64,000 bases of DNA from NCBI RefSeq assembly GCF_964204865.1, contig NC_135251.1:19158001-19222000 (forward strand). Reading direction: 5' to 3'. Position numbers and translations under genes: made by a program. The notes below the pieces were generated by a model. It saw only the letters and a program-made list of their open reading frames with translations. It did not search any database and was not told the DNA's origin. Source of the stretch: Styela clava (taxonomy: Eukaryota; Chordata; Ascidiacea; Stolidobranchia; Styelidae). Positions 27,201 through 42,300 of this stretch are shown piece by piece (within the stretch, counting starts at the first letter, position 1; each line of letters opens with the position of its first letter).

Positions 27201-30200
27201 GTGGGAACTAGAGTTTGGGTCCTACGTACTAAAATGAGCCACATCGTCTGATATCAATAGCTTCGAACGAAAAACAAAACAAGTGCACCTGGGCTCTTAA
27301 CCTAACAACAACAAAAAAACATTGATGAAAACCTATTATAAATTTATATTCTTACATTAGTTTTTTACTATAATATATATTCCCCCATATATTTACATGT
27401 GTTGAAGGTTTTTTTTAACATTCTGTTGACCAGCGTGGAACACGAGAACCCGTGTTATCTCAATTTATTCCGTCAATGGATCGACGACAAACATGACAAT
27501 ACAACAAAATTGTTTCCATTGAATTAGGGCCCAGAAAAAAAAAAAAAGTGGCAAAGGGAATAAATAGTAACACTAAAATTATCACAAAATTTTGAATTGC
27601 CAATTTGAAAAATTTGGAATACACCTGAACAAGAAATCTTGAAATCACTCAAGAATATCACGGTGAGATTTTGTCGCTTATAAAAAATTTGTAGAATGTT
27701 TTTTTAAATAGGATAGTTTTTATTTATAGATGATTATATTTGCTAATATGAAACATTCATATATTTATCGAGGCATGTTTAGCATAAAATTTAAAGGAGT
27801 CCAATCTGACAAATCTGTAGCAATTGACGTATCCAATAATTCTATATAACCCTAAAATACCGCTACAATATATTTCGATTGACCCTAAACGTTCCATAAC
27901 GTATTCAGATGTGAATAAATGTAATACTAATAAACATTCTAGCAAATGATCATCAAAACCCATTTCCCGAATTTTACTATTCCCACAATAAATTCTATCT
28001 ATAGGTTTCTGTTGACACTTGGTGCTAATCAATTTTCAATTGATGGCTAATTGGATATCGGTATTTGTATATAAGTGTTCAAAAAATTTAGCACAGGAAC
28101 ATAATTTTCACAAAACTAAGCTTATCAAGATTCTTTATAGGAACCCCTCATTTTCTTTCTCTTTTCTGAATTATATCCTACATGCATATTTATTATTTAA
28201 TTTTATAATGGTATAGTCTTTTCCGCTTTCCCTTCTTCAAATTGTTCATAGCTGTATATCGATTTTCACAATTAAGTATAACATTCAAGGCGATACAGTG
28301 ATACAATTTTACTGCATAACTATAATCCATCCATCAATCCATAAAATGGTTCATTATTTTGAATCGAAACTATCTCATGTTATTTAATTAAACAGGTAAT
28401 CCATCCTTACAAAACAAACTTTTTCTAACAAATCATTCAACATAAATATGATAAATTATTTCCTTAATTTCACATGAAGTGGAACTATTCGTAACAGAAT
28501 GATGACCGATGACGATTAAACGAACGTGTCATTCTATTCAAACAGTTGGTGTGAATATAAAACTTGAAACTTATCACGAAGTTTATCGTACTCTAGAATA
28601 GTGAAGGAATGTAAACTGTTATACTACGATTGTTTCGAATACCAATTGAGTTTTAAAGGCCCATGTTTGCATGAAATGTTCAAGAAAAGAAAGTATCGAA
28701 ATATGAACTAATACTGTTTCATAACTTGCGTTTCAAAAAAACTTAGCAAGATTATTAATAAATGATGTTCCAAATTAGTCACAAATCTGAAACCGATTCG
28801 CAACAACAACAAGACTGATTTAAGGAAGAACAGAAGATAAAATACTAAAGTAGTAATTTTGTTTTTCGGGGTCCCTGCATATGGTAGCAATTTTGAAACA
28901 GCACACTGCTGATTTCAGAAGCCCCCTAGATGCTATAGCTCCATTTTAATCTAATGTTCCATTGATTCGAAATAACTTTCAGGGTTTAAAATAGGCGCCA
29001 TCTGTTTTCACCAATAGTGTATCGAATGACTTTGACGCCAGGTTTATAAATATTACATGGAATAACTAATCCAATAAACAAACTGTTGATAAAATTATAA
29101 CTATTTTTAGAAGTTCTGAAAATCTCAAAAAGTCAAAAAAGAAAATTACACTTTATCCTATTTGAAACAAAAAGTCTAAAACTAAAACACAGTTTTGTAT
29201 TTTTTGTGAACAGTGTTTACTATCAAAGCAAACCCCGAAAGTGTATAACGAAATTAGCAACCCACAAAGCTTCGTGGCATTTGACCCCTTCATGGTCTGG
29301 TTTAACATGAAGAATTTGGATTCGTTCCAGCAATGTAAGTTCACTCATACATGCAATACCACAAACCGTAAGGACATTTACGTTTTATCATATATGTACA
29401 AAAATTTAAAAAGTCAGTACTGTTTGTCAATGCCGTTTTGTCGCAAGCAATAATTTTTATTTGGTTGCATCGGAGTTGATTTACAGCAGACCACTGTGAT
29501 TGCCGTGTTGAAAACACGTAAAATGAGTTTCAAAAAGTTCAAATTTTTTAACCCGAGAGACATAATGCAACTTAAAGTTTTCACTATAAAAAATTGTTCT
29601 TGTGCCTCGAAAACTAGCAGTCTCAAAAGATGTACTTTAATTTCAAAGATCTGCAGTTTTTTCTTTTATAAAATTGTACCTAAATAACATGAAAACTATA
29701 TATAGTTCACAAAGAAGGCTGTGTATCAAATGTCACAAATTAGTTTATGCGTTCAGGCGAGTGATATGTATTTTTGAAATTTTGGGTAAAGAATGTTGTT
29801 GGCATTTTCTCCTAAGGTAAATATATTTTGAGAATTATACACGTCGACGGGATGCAGTCTGTATGTGTATGTCTCGTCTACATTGCATCCTATTGCAAGT
29901 TTCATATGTATAATTTACTACGACTTATAATAATTAAAGGTGAAACCAAGACTATGAGTATATGTCTGGATTGAAATACCACAATCTTCGTTGTATCAAA
30001 TTTGATAAAAATTGATCAAATAAAAAATTACCTTAAGAGTGCTAAATTTGCAGAGAAATTTCCAAATAAGAATCGAAATTATACTTTGGAAACATAAGAA
30101 ATGGTGAAGTGAAAAAAAAAATTAGCAATATTTACCTGATTCGATTTTTGAATGCTAACCTGGTCTCAACTCTCAATATGAAAATATCGTATGTCAGATA

Positions 30201-33200
30201 TATATTTCAGCAATAGAAGTAAAAATACGAATATTACAAAAAATCAACGTATAAGTGAGAACCTACATTTATGATATTTTGTCATAATATATCTTAGACT
30301 TTAATAACGCGAGATAAAATCCATGGGTCGTTGGTAACGTTATTTCTTCAATATCTCGATAATTATTTCTAAGTTAATACCTTGCCAAGGCTATAAAGCA
30401 TAAATATATTTTGTATAAATTCTGCCAATTTGTTTTCATGTACTATAGTCTTCCTATTGCTATGATTAACTTACATTGATGTGCAACATTAGCTATCTAT
30501 TACAGATGGTCTAGATCAAATTATAAATTGATTTTATTATTGATTATTATTGATTTTATTATTGATTATTTAATTTAACTATTTACAATAAAATCATCTA
30601 TGATTGATCGAAAATTTTTTTGAAGATCTTGCACAAAAGGAGATTGGTATTCACACTTTCAATTAGCGCCAAATAACATGTGATCTATTACAGCAAACAA
30701 CTGCATCAAAGGGGGTTGTTATACGGTCAGATACTTGTTTATTTGCTCATTAAACATTTCCAAACACAAGGATCGTTGTGGCCACCAGCTTTAAGTGTTG
30801 AAACAACATCTATGTCTTCAAAATTTACGTCAATGGCCTCGAGTTGCCAGTTCAAAAAGGTAGTTAATTGTTGCACATCGATTTTGGCAACACTGTTGCT
30901 ATTATGTACTTGAATTTTAGTTCGCATCAAAATACTGATATCAATTATATTTGCCCTAATAAATTCTTGTATCGGGTTGAAACCCACGTCATCGTATACA
31001 TTGTTTATTTACCGGTAGTGATTTCAGGCAAAGTACTCCTTTGATCCATGATTTTTTTATGTCTCTAATCTTCATTAAAACTTTCGAAAATCTGTACTGA
31101 AACGCATATCAAATGATATTCAATATATACTGTAACATCTATTCAAAATCAGCTGCCTAATTCAACTAAACAAATATTTTGTCCGATTAAAATTAGTCAG
31201 ATTACGTCGTTATTTTATAGAACAAATCCCATGACATTTCAAATACCAAGTATATAAACCCTACGAATGAATGATAAGTAATTATGAAAAGTGAGAATGA
31301 ATTCGTTATATTCCCTTCAGAGACCTTAAGCGTGGATGGAAATTTAACTGGTGATTGGTAGAAGTCAGTTAAGTTCAAAAAAGTTACGCGATTAAACGGT
31401 CGCGGAGTCACAAGGATGTGACAGGATTTTATAGGTCATTCCCTATAATTTCGAATCACATACTTTGCAAACATATATAAAACACTAAGGTTATCATCAT
31501 TAGCAGGATCTTTTGTGGATTTTTAATATTGAATTCGATCTTCAATAAAACTACATAAATTATAAATTATATATATATATATATAGGTAGAATAAATTGA
31601 ATAGCCGATTCAAACAAAGTTAGGTAAAGATATATGCATGCAAATTTTTTGAGTATAAACTGGAATTGGGTATGTATAGCAAAATGCTATATTATACTTA
31701 TGCCTTGGCCTAGAAGTATTACTTTCATTAATCAGGCTTTAAAAAGCATATTTCCTGTGAGTTGTTATTTGGGCCATGTTTAATTTAGATTTCAATTTTA
31801 CATGTCAACAAGCATTTTTATAAAATCTTACTCAATCACCTATCTGTAAAAGAGTCACGTCTCTTCTGATTACTTGATTTAATTATAAAACTTTTGATCC
31901 TGCCAACGAAACTGAGTGTGACCCGAGCGCAGGACTGCAGTATCGGCTCAAGCTATGATTTTAGTATAAAAGTGGGCCGTCTTAAGCCAGTTTAATGGGA
32001 TTTGAAAATTGATTTTTTTATTATCTGTGTATTGCCCACTTTAGTGTAATGAACAATGAATGTTTTTTATAGCAATGAGTGATTTATATAAAAAGAATCG
32101 CCCATCGTTTAGTGAGTACACACAAACATCATGATGACGTCATATGTTTGCAAGAAAATAGGACCCAAGAGACAAGTACGATTCATTCATGAAATGTTTA
32201 TCGGGGAAAGCTGACATCTGGAAAAAATATATCATATATATACTTGCGTAAATCAGTACGTGTTTACCGAGTTGGTGTGGTGAAAGACAAATAAATTTAT
32301 AAGAGAGGATGATGGTTGATAGAATTAATCTGATTAATTCAAAATAGGGAATTTGTAACGTACATTATAGTCAACCTCCTTATTTCCCTAACACATAGGG
32401 GGAAAATATCAATTGACAACCTCCGTCTTGCCAGTATATTGAGGAAGGGTTAGTGTGGTTTTTTCTAAAAATCAAAAAACTCTCGCGGTTCCTCTATCTA
32501 ACTTACAGTTCAAACTTTGTATGGTATTTGGCTAGAACACCTTCTACCTATAAATATTATCATGTTTTGATGTTAGAAACGCATATATGGACAGCTGTCT
32601 AGTTTATAAACTATGATAACGATTCTGATAAATGCCAACCATGTCAAAACACTGAATAGTTTCACACTTTCAACATGGAACCAAATCAAAATATCAATCT
32701 TCGGCCAAAATGACAACATTGGCAGTTTATCACCGTTAAGCTGTCAACTCTATCTTTGAGGAGTCGATAAGAAAGAAACCTATCTATCCTTAACGAATGC
32801 AATAAAAATTGCGGAAACGAAACAACGACAGAAATTTTTTTTTTTTTTTCATTTTGTCTAGTCAACTTCAGCTTGTCTTTTCACTCGAAACTTTACTTTA
32901 CGTTTATATCTAGTAATTATTATTTAAAATTCAATGTGAATATTTCATTTTACACGCATTCATCCAATAAGAATCCTCAAATTTGAATGTATAACTCCGT
33001 TTTAATAAAATAAGTATATCAATGGAGGAGTCTACATGGATGATGTAAGTTTTACGACCGATCCAAAGCTTTTTATCATAAAAATGTGATTTTTCACTTT
33101 CTAACAAATATTTTAAATGAACAATAAAAATGGGTGAAAGATAAAGTTATTAATATTATTAATTAACTTATTTCAAATAGGAATGATTCCTATTCCCGCA

Positions 33201-34600
33201 GTTACTAACCGGCTCGCTATGATTTATGCACAAATCCGAGCAAAGCAGAAAAAAACATCACAAAAGTAGGTCCAACAAAATATTTTCACTCGAGTCGATC
33301 AAGAACGCAACCCGAACTTGACCCGAATGACCGCGACGAACTTACTATCATGGGCATGGTTCATGATGGTTATCATGATAAGTATTTTGTAAGTTTGCCT
33401 GTGGCGTTACACTAAAAAAGATTAAGGTTGGAAAAATATCTTTTCTAATACTTTACCGAACTAGCTAAAAATCGCACCTGCATGTATGTATTTTTGTTGG
33501 CATAACTAGCGTAATTATGGCATTTCCTTTTAAAATAGAAGCTGAGATGTTGTAAATGAAGTATTTTAAAACAAATAAACGATACCCATAGTGAGAACGT
33601 GTCAAGCATCTTTGACTTTGAGATAGACTAATCAACCTATTAAATCGTTCGAGAGAACACAAAACAATATACCCTGATTTAATATATAAAAAATGAATCG
33701 AAAGTTGATCGCTATGAAAAAATTTGGATAAAGCTATAGCTCCCAATATCTTGGAATTATTATATCTCGATACATTTTCACTTAACTATACCTCACTTGT
33801 TGACTTGATTCTCAACGAACAAGACCGAGGATTCTGTAGTAGTTGTGAGAATGTTCACGGCGGTTATCACTCTTACGATATTTATGCATACTATCATTCA
33901 TAATATGATAATAAATGAATTTTCCACAAGTAATTTTAACGCATATTTGCATTCTTTGTAAACCCCTACAAAAAGATTCGAGACTTAGTAAACGACTTAT
34001 TACCAATTACACACGAGCCCGCAACTTAATCTATTCATTTTGAATTTCACAGCATGACCCGTGTGATGTCAGGTCAAAAGTTGTTTGGGTACTAACGTCA
34101 TACTCAATATTTTCGATATTTCTGAGTAATAAACAAACAGAAGTTCAAAATATAATCAGCTTTTGCATACCATAGTCAATACAGCATGAAATCTAAATGA
34201 AAGCCTGAAATACTGGTCATAGTTTAAGCTACAGTAGAGTCAACACATATAAAGTCATATTTAGAACTTTCTTTCGACGGGATTTAAAACATTTTAGCTT
34301 TGAATGTTAACCTACATCATTTTAGTAACCTCATCCAAACATATCAAATATATATTAAAAAAAACTTAACAATCGTCCATTAGCATTAGTATGAAGAATC
34401 ATAGATTGGTGCTACCGAGAGGAACTGTGACATCATTCGAATGTGACATCAATCAACTGCAAAACTGTAAAATACAGCTGTTTACAATAAATCCAAACAT
34501 TCAACTTTCACAATAGTGTTTTCAACAATTAATTTTATCAGCTTAAACATTTTGAATTCATTAAGAACCGCGTTTTTTCGTGATGTGATAACATCATGAT
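21250..34600. other. Long gene-poor intergenic stretch
   Basis: No gene could be assembled here. The sequence is AT-rich with small simple repeats: TATAAATAGAAA-type 16-mers twice at 26167-26198, a TTATTGAT-type run near 30530-30575, and an AT run near 31568-31585. Several strong-looking minus-strand donors lie near 25.12, 25.40 and 25.59 kb without attached coding frames. They could be non-coding 5' exons or chance. A somewhat CpG-richer patch lies near 23.82-24.55 kb. Confidence 0.45.
30739..30987 (-). other. Unexplained 82-codon open frame
   Basis: A minus-strand frame reads with protein-like composition: IDVQQLTTFLNWQLEAIDVN, then FEDIDVV, then KAGGHNDPCVW, and a stop. It is less biased toward Phe/Ile/Lys/Asn than chance frames nearby. 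A possible acceptor, AACAG, lies inside it near the words SNSVAKID. I recognise no family. It could be an orphan last exon, a decayed transposon fragment, or chance. No neighbouring exon was found. Confidence 0.2.
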
Positions 34601-34699
34601 TGTTATTTCACGAGGCTGACATAACAGAAAATGCAAATTTATTAGGATTTACAATACCGTAAATTGAGAACATACTTATAAGCTCGATTATAAGCCCAA

Positions 34700-35035
34700 A
34701 ATGTATATAATTACTTATCGATCTTAAGATCGGTAAGTATGTTGATAGGTATTTGTCTGTTTGTCTGTTTGTCTGTTTGTGTGTTTGTCTGTTAGACACT
34801 TTCGTATGTTACGCGATATCTCACGAAAGCGAAGTTGAATCTTCTCCAAATTTTGCATGTGTATTCATCATATCTCGGACCAGAAGCCTATTGATTTTGG
34901 ATGTAGTATAATCAGCGAGTTATTGATTAATTAATGATGGGACACGCGGTGTCACTATTGAGTCAGAGTGAAGGAATCGAAACCGCAGATCGATAAGTCG
35001 GTGGTCTCCGATCGCTATCTAGTTTACCTATACCT
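34700..35035 (-). mobile_element. Probable tRNA-derived SINE with octamer-repeat tail
   Basis: Read on the minus strand from about 35035, the element opens with a tRNA-like head. This has TAAACTAGATAGCGATCGG (A-box region) followed by GGTTTCGATTCC (B box with one extra base) near 34969-34980. A body of about 170 bases follows. The element ends in a simple repeat, which on the plus strand reads TTTGTCTG repeated about five times at 34756-34796. Beyond it is a near-palindrome, CTTATCGATCTTAAGATCGG (about 34714-34733). A Pol III head plus a microsatellite tail is the layout of many invertebrate SINEs. No target-site duplication was identified. Confidence 0.5.
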
Positions 35036-36141
35036 TTTTTGTTACTGACTTTTACGCCAAACGCTCAATCACTTGCATCGTCCGCAGGATAGGTTTATGT
35101 GAGTCAAACTCACTGTACACAATTTAACTCAAAGCAGATTTCATGATGAGTTCGACTAAAATTACATTATTGCTTCCTTTAGATTATATTTTCATTTAAA
35201 ACTATTATATAATACAAATTTGAGCCGCGTTTAAGCAATATTTTAAATTTTTTTGAACAAACTTCAATTTGTATTTCTACATCTTGGGTTGCAACAACTT
35301 AAATGTTAAAACAGAAACTTCAGAATAAAGTTTTTATAAGGAGTTATACTTGATTCGTAATAAAATTATAATTGAAGAAGTAAAAAATGTTTTAGCTGTA
35401 AGATTTACAATCTATATTGTACGCATAAGCATATTTCATAGTTCATGCGACTGTCCATGCGACATTCACACCTTAAAAGTACAAATTTCTGCGTTCATTC
35501 AAACTTTCGTAATCCAAGAAGATTCGATATTTCAAATACTAATATTGTCTGGGATTCGAAAGATTTAACATTCTTTTGCAACAATTTTTTGTCAATCAAT
35601 TGTTTGCCGAGTCACAAAATGGAAACTGATTGAGCAAATATTGATTTAAATTTTACAAGATTTAGGTTTTCTCATGCTTTATGAATTATAAATTAGGTAT
35701 TGTCGTGAATTACAGAAAATAATTGCATTGTATGTGGATAGAAATAAGGAATTATGAGCTATGCAAACCACTTCTCCGAAATCTATATTAATTTTTGATA
35801 GAATATTCAGTGAAACCATTCTTTTGATGTTAAATAAATTATGAATGAGGACTATTTAGCCTAAATATAAATGAAAGTTTTTTGAATTGAAAGTTCATGA
35901 AAATTTCAATAGTGGCAATAAAACAGACATGTCTCTTTCAACAATTTCTAATTTGACATCATTTACCTGTAGATTGTTGATTTAGCAATGATCTTATTTC
36001 GACCGATTTCAAACAACCTTGACTTCAGGTTCATTATTGTTTATGTAAGTCATTTTCAAGGAAGCGAAGTTTACAGCAAAATTTACATGGTTTTCAATTT
36101 TGTAAAATTTGTGAAAGCTACTCGGATTTATGTAGACATTT

Positions 36142-36339
36142 CGGTACTCCCGTAGTATCAGGTTAGGATTGGGCAATAGTTTTATTCCAATTTTCCTTAT
36201 TTTAGTTCTATTACGAGTTAAGGAACTGTCTGTTAGCCAAGTGAATATACATAGGTTCCAGTCCCTTTACACAACTATATGTAAAGTGGGCGAACAAAAT
36301 TAGTTACCTCCATATCGGTACACATACTTCTGGAGCGCC
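36142..36339. mobile_element. Element related to the 2.75-kb inverted-repeat family
   Basis: CGGTACTCCCGTAGTAT at 36142-36158 matches the core word of the element at 2751-2787. A second form, CGGTACACATACTTCTGG, lies at 36316-36339. The two ends are similar rather than clean inverted copies. This supports a dispersed repeat family, but the boundaries are not visible. Confidence 0.35.
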
Positions 36340-36344
36340 AACTT

Positions 36345-39300
36345 ATTGTTTGAATACTACTCATGGGGCGATAGAGGTTAATTTATCGTGCTTCTACAAA
36401 TTAAACCAGTCAAAAAAAATTTTTTTTTTACATTATTCATCTTCTTATCTCGTTATCTGTTTTTCTTTGAATTTGATCCACAGAATGTAATAAGGAAGCA
36501 AGGTCATGCGTAATATTTTTCATTCAAGTTATATTTACTTTGTTTAAATTAAATTAAATTTATTTACCATTACCATAGATTTGTGACTTGAAAATTCAGC
36601 ATTTTCTTGCGCATAAAGATTTTTTATTAAGAAAATCTGATTTTTACGACTATGATAATTTTGAGCAAATATGAGTCAGTAAAATGGTAAAACTATATAA
36701 AAAAAACATATAAAAAATACATATTAAAAATTCATTCATTCTATTCCAACTGTTGAGACCAGCACTTCAAAATAAAGTACATGTTCATTCCCCTCTATAT
36801 AAATTACATATACATACAGACACATTCATGTAGGCCTATATACAGTAGAAACACAAAACTGCAACACATATCGAATACTACCACTATTGTAACTATGTGT
36901 ACTATATTCATATAACTATGCCTGGTTTCTGTTACAGTATCTAAAACTAGCTGGTAAAACAACGTGTGTCTCAAGTACATCGAACAAGGTACCTGCGATG
37001 GCGATTACATTACAAGCTGTAACCTGATCCTCTCAGTCAGAAGTTTGATGCAATTTATATCCTTGTTAACTTCATTGTCTGTGATGTAGCCATCGTCCAA
37101 ACTTGCTTGAAACTGTGTTACGAAGGTAAAAAAATTTCGTCCGATGATGTAGAATAGATAACGGAATATCCTTGCGAACACGTCGATCGTTTATAATCGT
37201 CCTTGATTTGCTACAAATTAAACCCATTTCCACTTAGGCCAGCTTAAGTATGTCTAGATGCACATTCTCCCAACTTCAAACAAAGATGCATGTCAACACC
37301 TATTTCTTCGATTAAATTCCTATCGCATCCCCTTGGGAATTAGGTGACTGAATATACCTGCACTTTAAGTTTACTGCGGAAACTTTTTCAATTAATACAA
37401 ACGCTGAATTATGAAATTAGGAAAACTATCTGCGAACAGCAAGTATAGTTATACAACAGACGCTTAGCCTCGAATATCAGAGTATCTCAACTTCAAATTC
37501 GTATAATTAAAATTTATACAATTATGCATTCAAAAAAATATATCATATCTTTCAAGTCGGTACATTTTACGGTCGTTTTTGCTTTCCATATTTTTCAAGT
37601 AAAGTAAGCGACACTCTTCCTGCATTCTTTCTCCTAACATATAATGACTTGTTTTACAATTATCAAAATGCAGCATATAAGGAGGTTAATACGAATGTCT
37701 AAGTTATTTCAAGCGAGTAAATATTACATACCAGAACAAAAATACCATCTTGTCAATAAATTATCGGTTTTCTTAACTTTACAAGTGACTCATGTTACAC
37801 ATCGGCGCCAGATTTCATGTTAATGAACCGCCTAAATACTTCAGTTAATCGCATATACGTGAAGGGTGCTATAAACAGTAATTCTCTCACGGTAATCGGT
37901 ACTTCTAGTTTCTGATAAAAGCTAGTTTATGGCAGGATATATTGAATACAAAAGTAAATAATGAAGGATATAAACATGCGACACGTTTTCAAACAATGGC
38001 GAAATAGTGTGGAATGTGTGAAAAAAAGCAAAACTTTTATCCCGTCACGTCCATGGGGTTTCAGACAGACCCAATTTTATATTAAGATGACGCCTCTCGA
38101 ATGTACATACTAGAATGTTCATAGTGAGTGTTTCGAATTGTAGCATAACATGAAAACTTGCAAGGATATAATTTTATATTCGAATAAAGCACAAAGGGAA
38201 AAATACCAAATCAAAGACACTCAGCCTAAAGGTCATTTTAAATTTATGATCTAATAAACAATTGCATGCTCATGCATAATATTTACCACGTTAAAAAGTT
38301 CTGGGTCAAAATTAAGTAAACTGAATTACCACAAAATTTTAAAGAGGAATACAAATAATTGAGATTGGCAACTACCTAAAGAGGTAAATAGCCACAACTC
38401 AGAGCACGTTTTCTCTCTTTACTCGATACCTTATTTTAACATAACTTTTAACAAAATGGAAAATGCATATTGAATTTTGGAATCAGATTTATGGTGAAAG
38501 TAGAAGCCTAAATAAATTATTGTGTTATCCCCTAGAGATATATCGGCAGATTAACTATCAACTTGACAGCACATATCCTTTTATCTTTGCTGTGATTAAT
38601 ACCATCTCGATTATCAAGAGACAAGAGGTACATTCGACGTGAACCATAAGCATGTGTTTACACTCGGCGACTTAATTTCTACCTTGCGACTTTTTCCGAG
38701 CTTATTACAAACAGGTATGCTTTTGACTAACTGACAGCTAAACTAAGAAGTGGGAAATCGTAAGATTTATTCAGTCATGATTCGGTATACTTTGCAAGTA
38801 ACTTGGTTATTATATAGCACTGTGTAATAATTGTAATATATAAAAATTTACTTTGTTCAAAATAAAGTAATACAACTTGTTATATAGTAAAACTATTGCA
38901 GCAAATAGAATTCATGCGTCTCCGAACTCACAACTTTGCAAACAAGCCCTAGCAATGCTCCAGCTAGTGAAAATATAGAACACAAGCTATAAATCGAATC
39001 ATTGGGGACATAGAGTCATAGACGATGTCACCAATGATCTTAAGTTGCTGTATGACAATAGTATGTAACTTTATTAACGTTTCCGTTAAATTGTAAAATT
39101 ATTTGTCATCGTGGAAACAATTTCAGAATATTCTAAAAAACTTTATTCTATTACATATACACTCAAACTTCACTCTCATTATACGAACAAATTCCAAAAA
39201 TTTGGTGAAAAAAAAACACAAGTCTTCAAACTTATCCAGCCTTGGGAAGGCAAAAGGTAGAAAGACTAAAATTATATCAAAGTTTATGCTAATGTATATG

Positions 39301-42300
39301 GGTGGTCCTGATTAATGCGACAAATCGGATGATCCGGTCTATCGTTTCCGATCTTGATTGGCATTTTGGAAATTCTAGTAAGAACTGTAATACTTACGTA
39401 TTAACAATAACTTTTTGGCAACAAACTGCCATCTATAAATATTTGTATGTTTACATGTAGGTAAAGATTAGGTGTCCAGGTGCATGCGCCATTCCAGAAA
39501 TACATGGGATAATCCTTGTTTTTATATTTGAGATATTAAGGTTTCTGCTTTTTAAAGTTTAAATCTTCCTATTACTGTGACATATTACTAGTCCATCTTC
39601 GAAAAAAATTTCGTCAAATTTTGTGCCAACCCATCAAACCGCCTTGAACTAAGTTTGAATCTAGTACTCGAGGCTATATTCATTTTACGCCATTTATTCA
39701 AAGACAAACTAAAAAATGGTAGTCGATGACCGCAATATATGTCAAGCAATTTCACACAAATATATCTGTCTTACTACGAAAATATGAGGCTACATATTAT
39801 CACCGGATTATTGCAGCATCACAACGGTGTATCACGAAATTTGACACCGCATATTTGAAACTTTTTTTTTTAATGCACAAACGTGATCATTGTTAATAGC
39901 CTGAGATTTTTCAAATGAGAACGGGCTCAGTACAGTAACATAACAAGAAACAAAATAAAACTTGTATGGTAATCTTTAATATGCAAATCAATTTTGGATG
40001 GGATCATGGGTGATGAGGTTTTAATCGAAATAGTAAACACACTCGATTATATACACTGTAACATTAGAAGATAATTCCACAGAAGATTGTATTGTGGTGA
40101 AAAACATCACGTAGTTTTGGATCAAACGAGATCAATTTTTATCTCTCAAATCCTAAATTACCGTGTTTAAAAAATGGATGAAACCTAAAAAATGCAGAAT
40201 CGTGCAAGAGAAAAATTTTCAGCCTCCAAGAGACAGAAATTTTTATACTACTACTTATTTATACAAAGCAAAAATGAGATATATATTTCTTGAAAGCACA
40301 TATGGAGCATTGGTGGGAAATTGGGCGATAGTATCCACGAAAAGGCTATTTTGAATAGTTACAATTCTCAATGATCTAGTGCCTATACATAATCTAATAC
40401 ACGAGCCTGAAACAGGCTTTGAACATAACTAAGCTCATAACAGGTCAAATTTTTTGCACAGTTTTTAAGTACAACGAAAAATAGATCAAAATAGATAACA
40501 TTTAACATCTTTGCACATTTAACTATAGTGCAGACGACATTTACAGCACACGTAACTAAATGATTAACACAAATTATGAGGTTCATAAAACCTCATTGTC
40601 CTTAAATATATATCTATCGGTGCGATGTTAGCAATTTTCTGTGATAATGCTTCAAAAAAACAATTTTCGGAGATAAATGCATCAGATAACGAAACATGTT
40701 CCAAACTATTATATACGAAGCGCGAATATGAACTATACCATTACCGCATTAAATACAAGTTATGAAAAAATGGATTCTGAATCGAATACATAAATATATC
40801 TAGTTTATACGAAAAATTCAAACAACAATGTAACACGATCTTTTGGAATTAAAGGATAGGAATCTTAAAATGTCCTGATGATCCACCGTGATACGATTTA
40901 ATAGACATTTTTTTGGAAATAATACAAAACGGGTCGTATGTCAGCTTGAAAATATGCTGTTTCTTCATTTCCCTTTCATCTGCGAAAGCACCATGATCTA
41001 AATGCTATATAATATATTAAAAAATAGTTGTTGAAGAAGGCAGTCAAAAGATTCTGTTTGAATACTATGATCCAATGATGACATAGAAACAACTCTACTG
41101 GTTTGAATAAGTTATGTCCTTTTCTCCTGCATGTAGTTACAATTTATTTTCGTCCCTAAAAGTATCAACTTTCTTATAATAGAAATTTTGTTAAAAACAC
41201 CATGTATGCTTTATCACATAGTAGTAAATTGATATGACATACTAAATCATATATACTATGTCATATTTTGGCCAGGTGATATTTTATCAAAACAGTATTA
41301 AAAGCAAAGAGCAGATGAATTAGACGAAATTTCTTCACTTATTATAAATAAATTCTTATGTCAGTAAAATATAAATGAACGAGAAATGAAATTTTGTAAT
41401 CACAATATGCTAACTATGTTTCCAATGATGTATTTATTTCCACTTTTTTAACCAGAAGGTCAATATAGTTATAATTCCACAGCTTTTCAGATCCTCTATG
41501 AAATACCGCATATTATGTCGAATTGAAAATACTGTAACTAAAGCTTGTTATTCAACAACGAACCGCATTGTTTACATTGAAGCATTAAAACTAAAACTAG
41601 AAATTAGGAATAATTTTTATACAAATCCAAATGAAACCTTTTTTTTCATTTTCTTCTTGCTAATGCATTTGTTAATTAACTAGAGAAGACTTTGCTGGAA
41701 TAGATAAGTTAGTAAGTGTTTCAACGAAAATGAAAGCAGCGATTCTTGCAAATCGATTTTTTTTTATTACATATATCACTCTGACCAAGGCTTATGAAAA
41801 TTTTGCTTTAATACCATCTTAACGGCACTATTTGATTTTGATGCATTTTATTTTCAGGTTTCAATTATTTATGCCCGTATGAAAATTTAGATAATTACAA
41901 AGCTAATTGAGCATATCAGCATCACACCTAGTATAGAGGTTTTTGGCCAATAAAACTTAAACTAACACTCATAATGTGTAATAATCGATGATAAACTTTT
42001 GTTTGTAGAGTTTTGTGTCTGTAACTAAAAATCATAATTCTAAATTGACTTTAGACCAAAAGTTTCAGTTCACGCATAATTCTAATTTATATATATTTAT
42101 AAATGGTACATAAAGGGGATCGACACATTTCTCAATATATCCAAAATATCTGTATTATTCGATTAAACAATTTGGTTTTCTAAGACACAAACAAAGCTCA
42201 TCTTGTTAAGACATTATTTCAATCTTTGGATAGTTTTGCCAAACTGTTTTCGTTGATGTGGATGCTTTTTTGTTCAACTACTGGACCAAATTGGCTTGCT

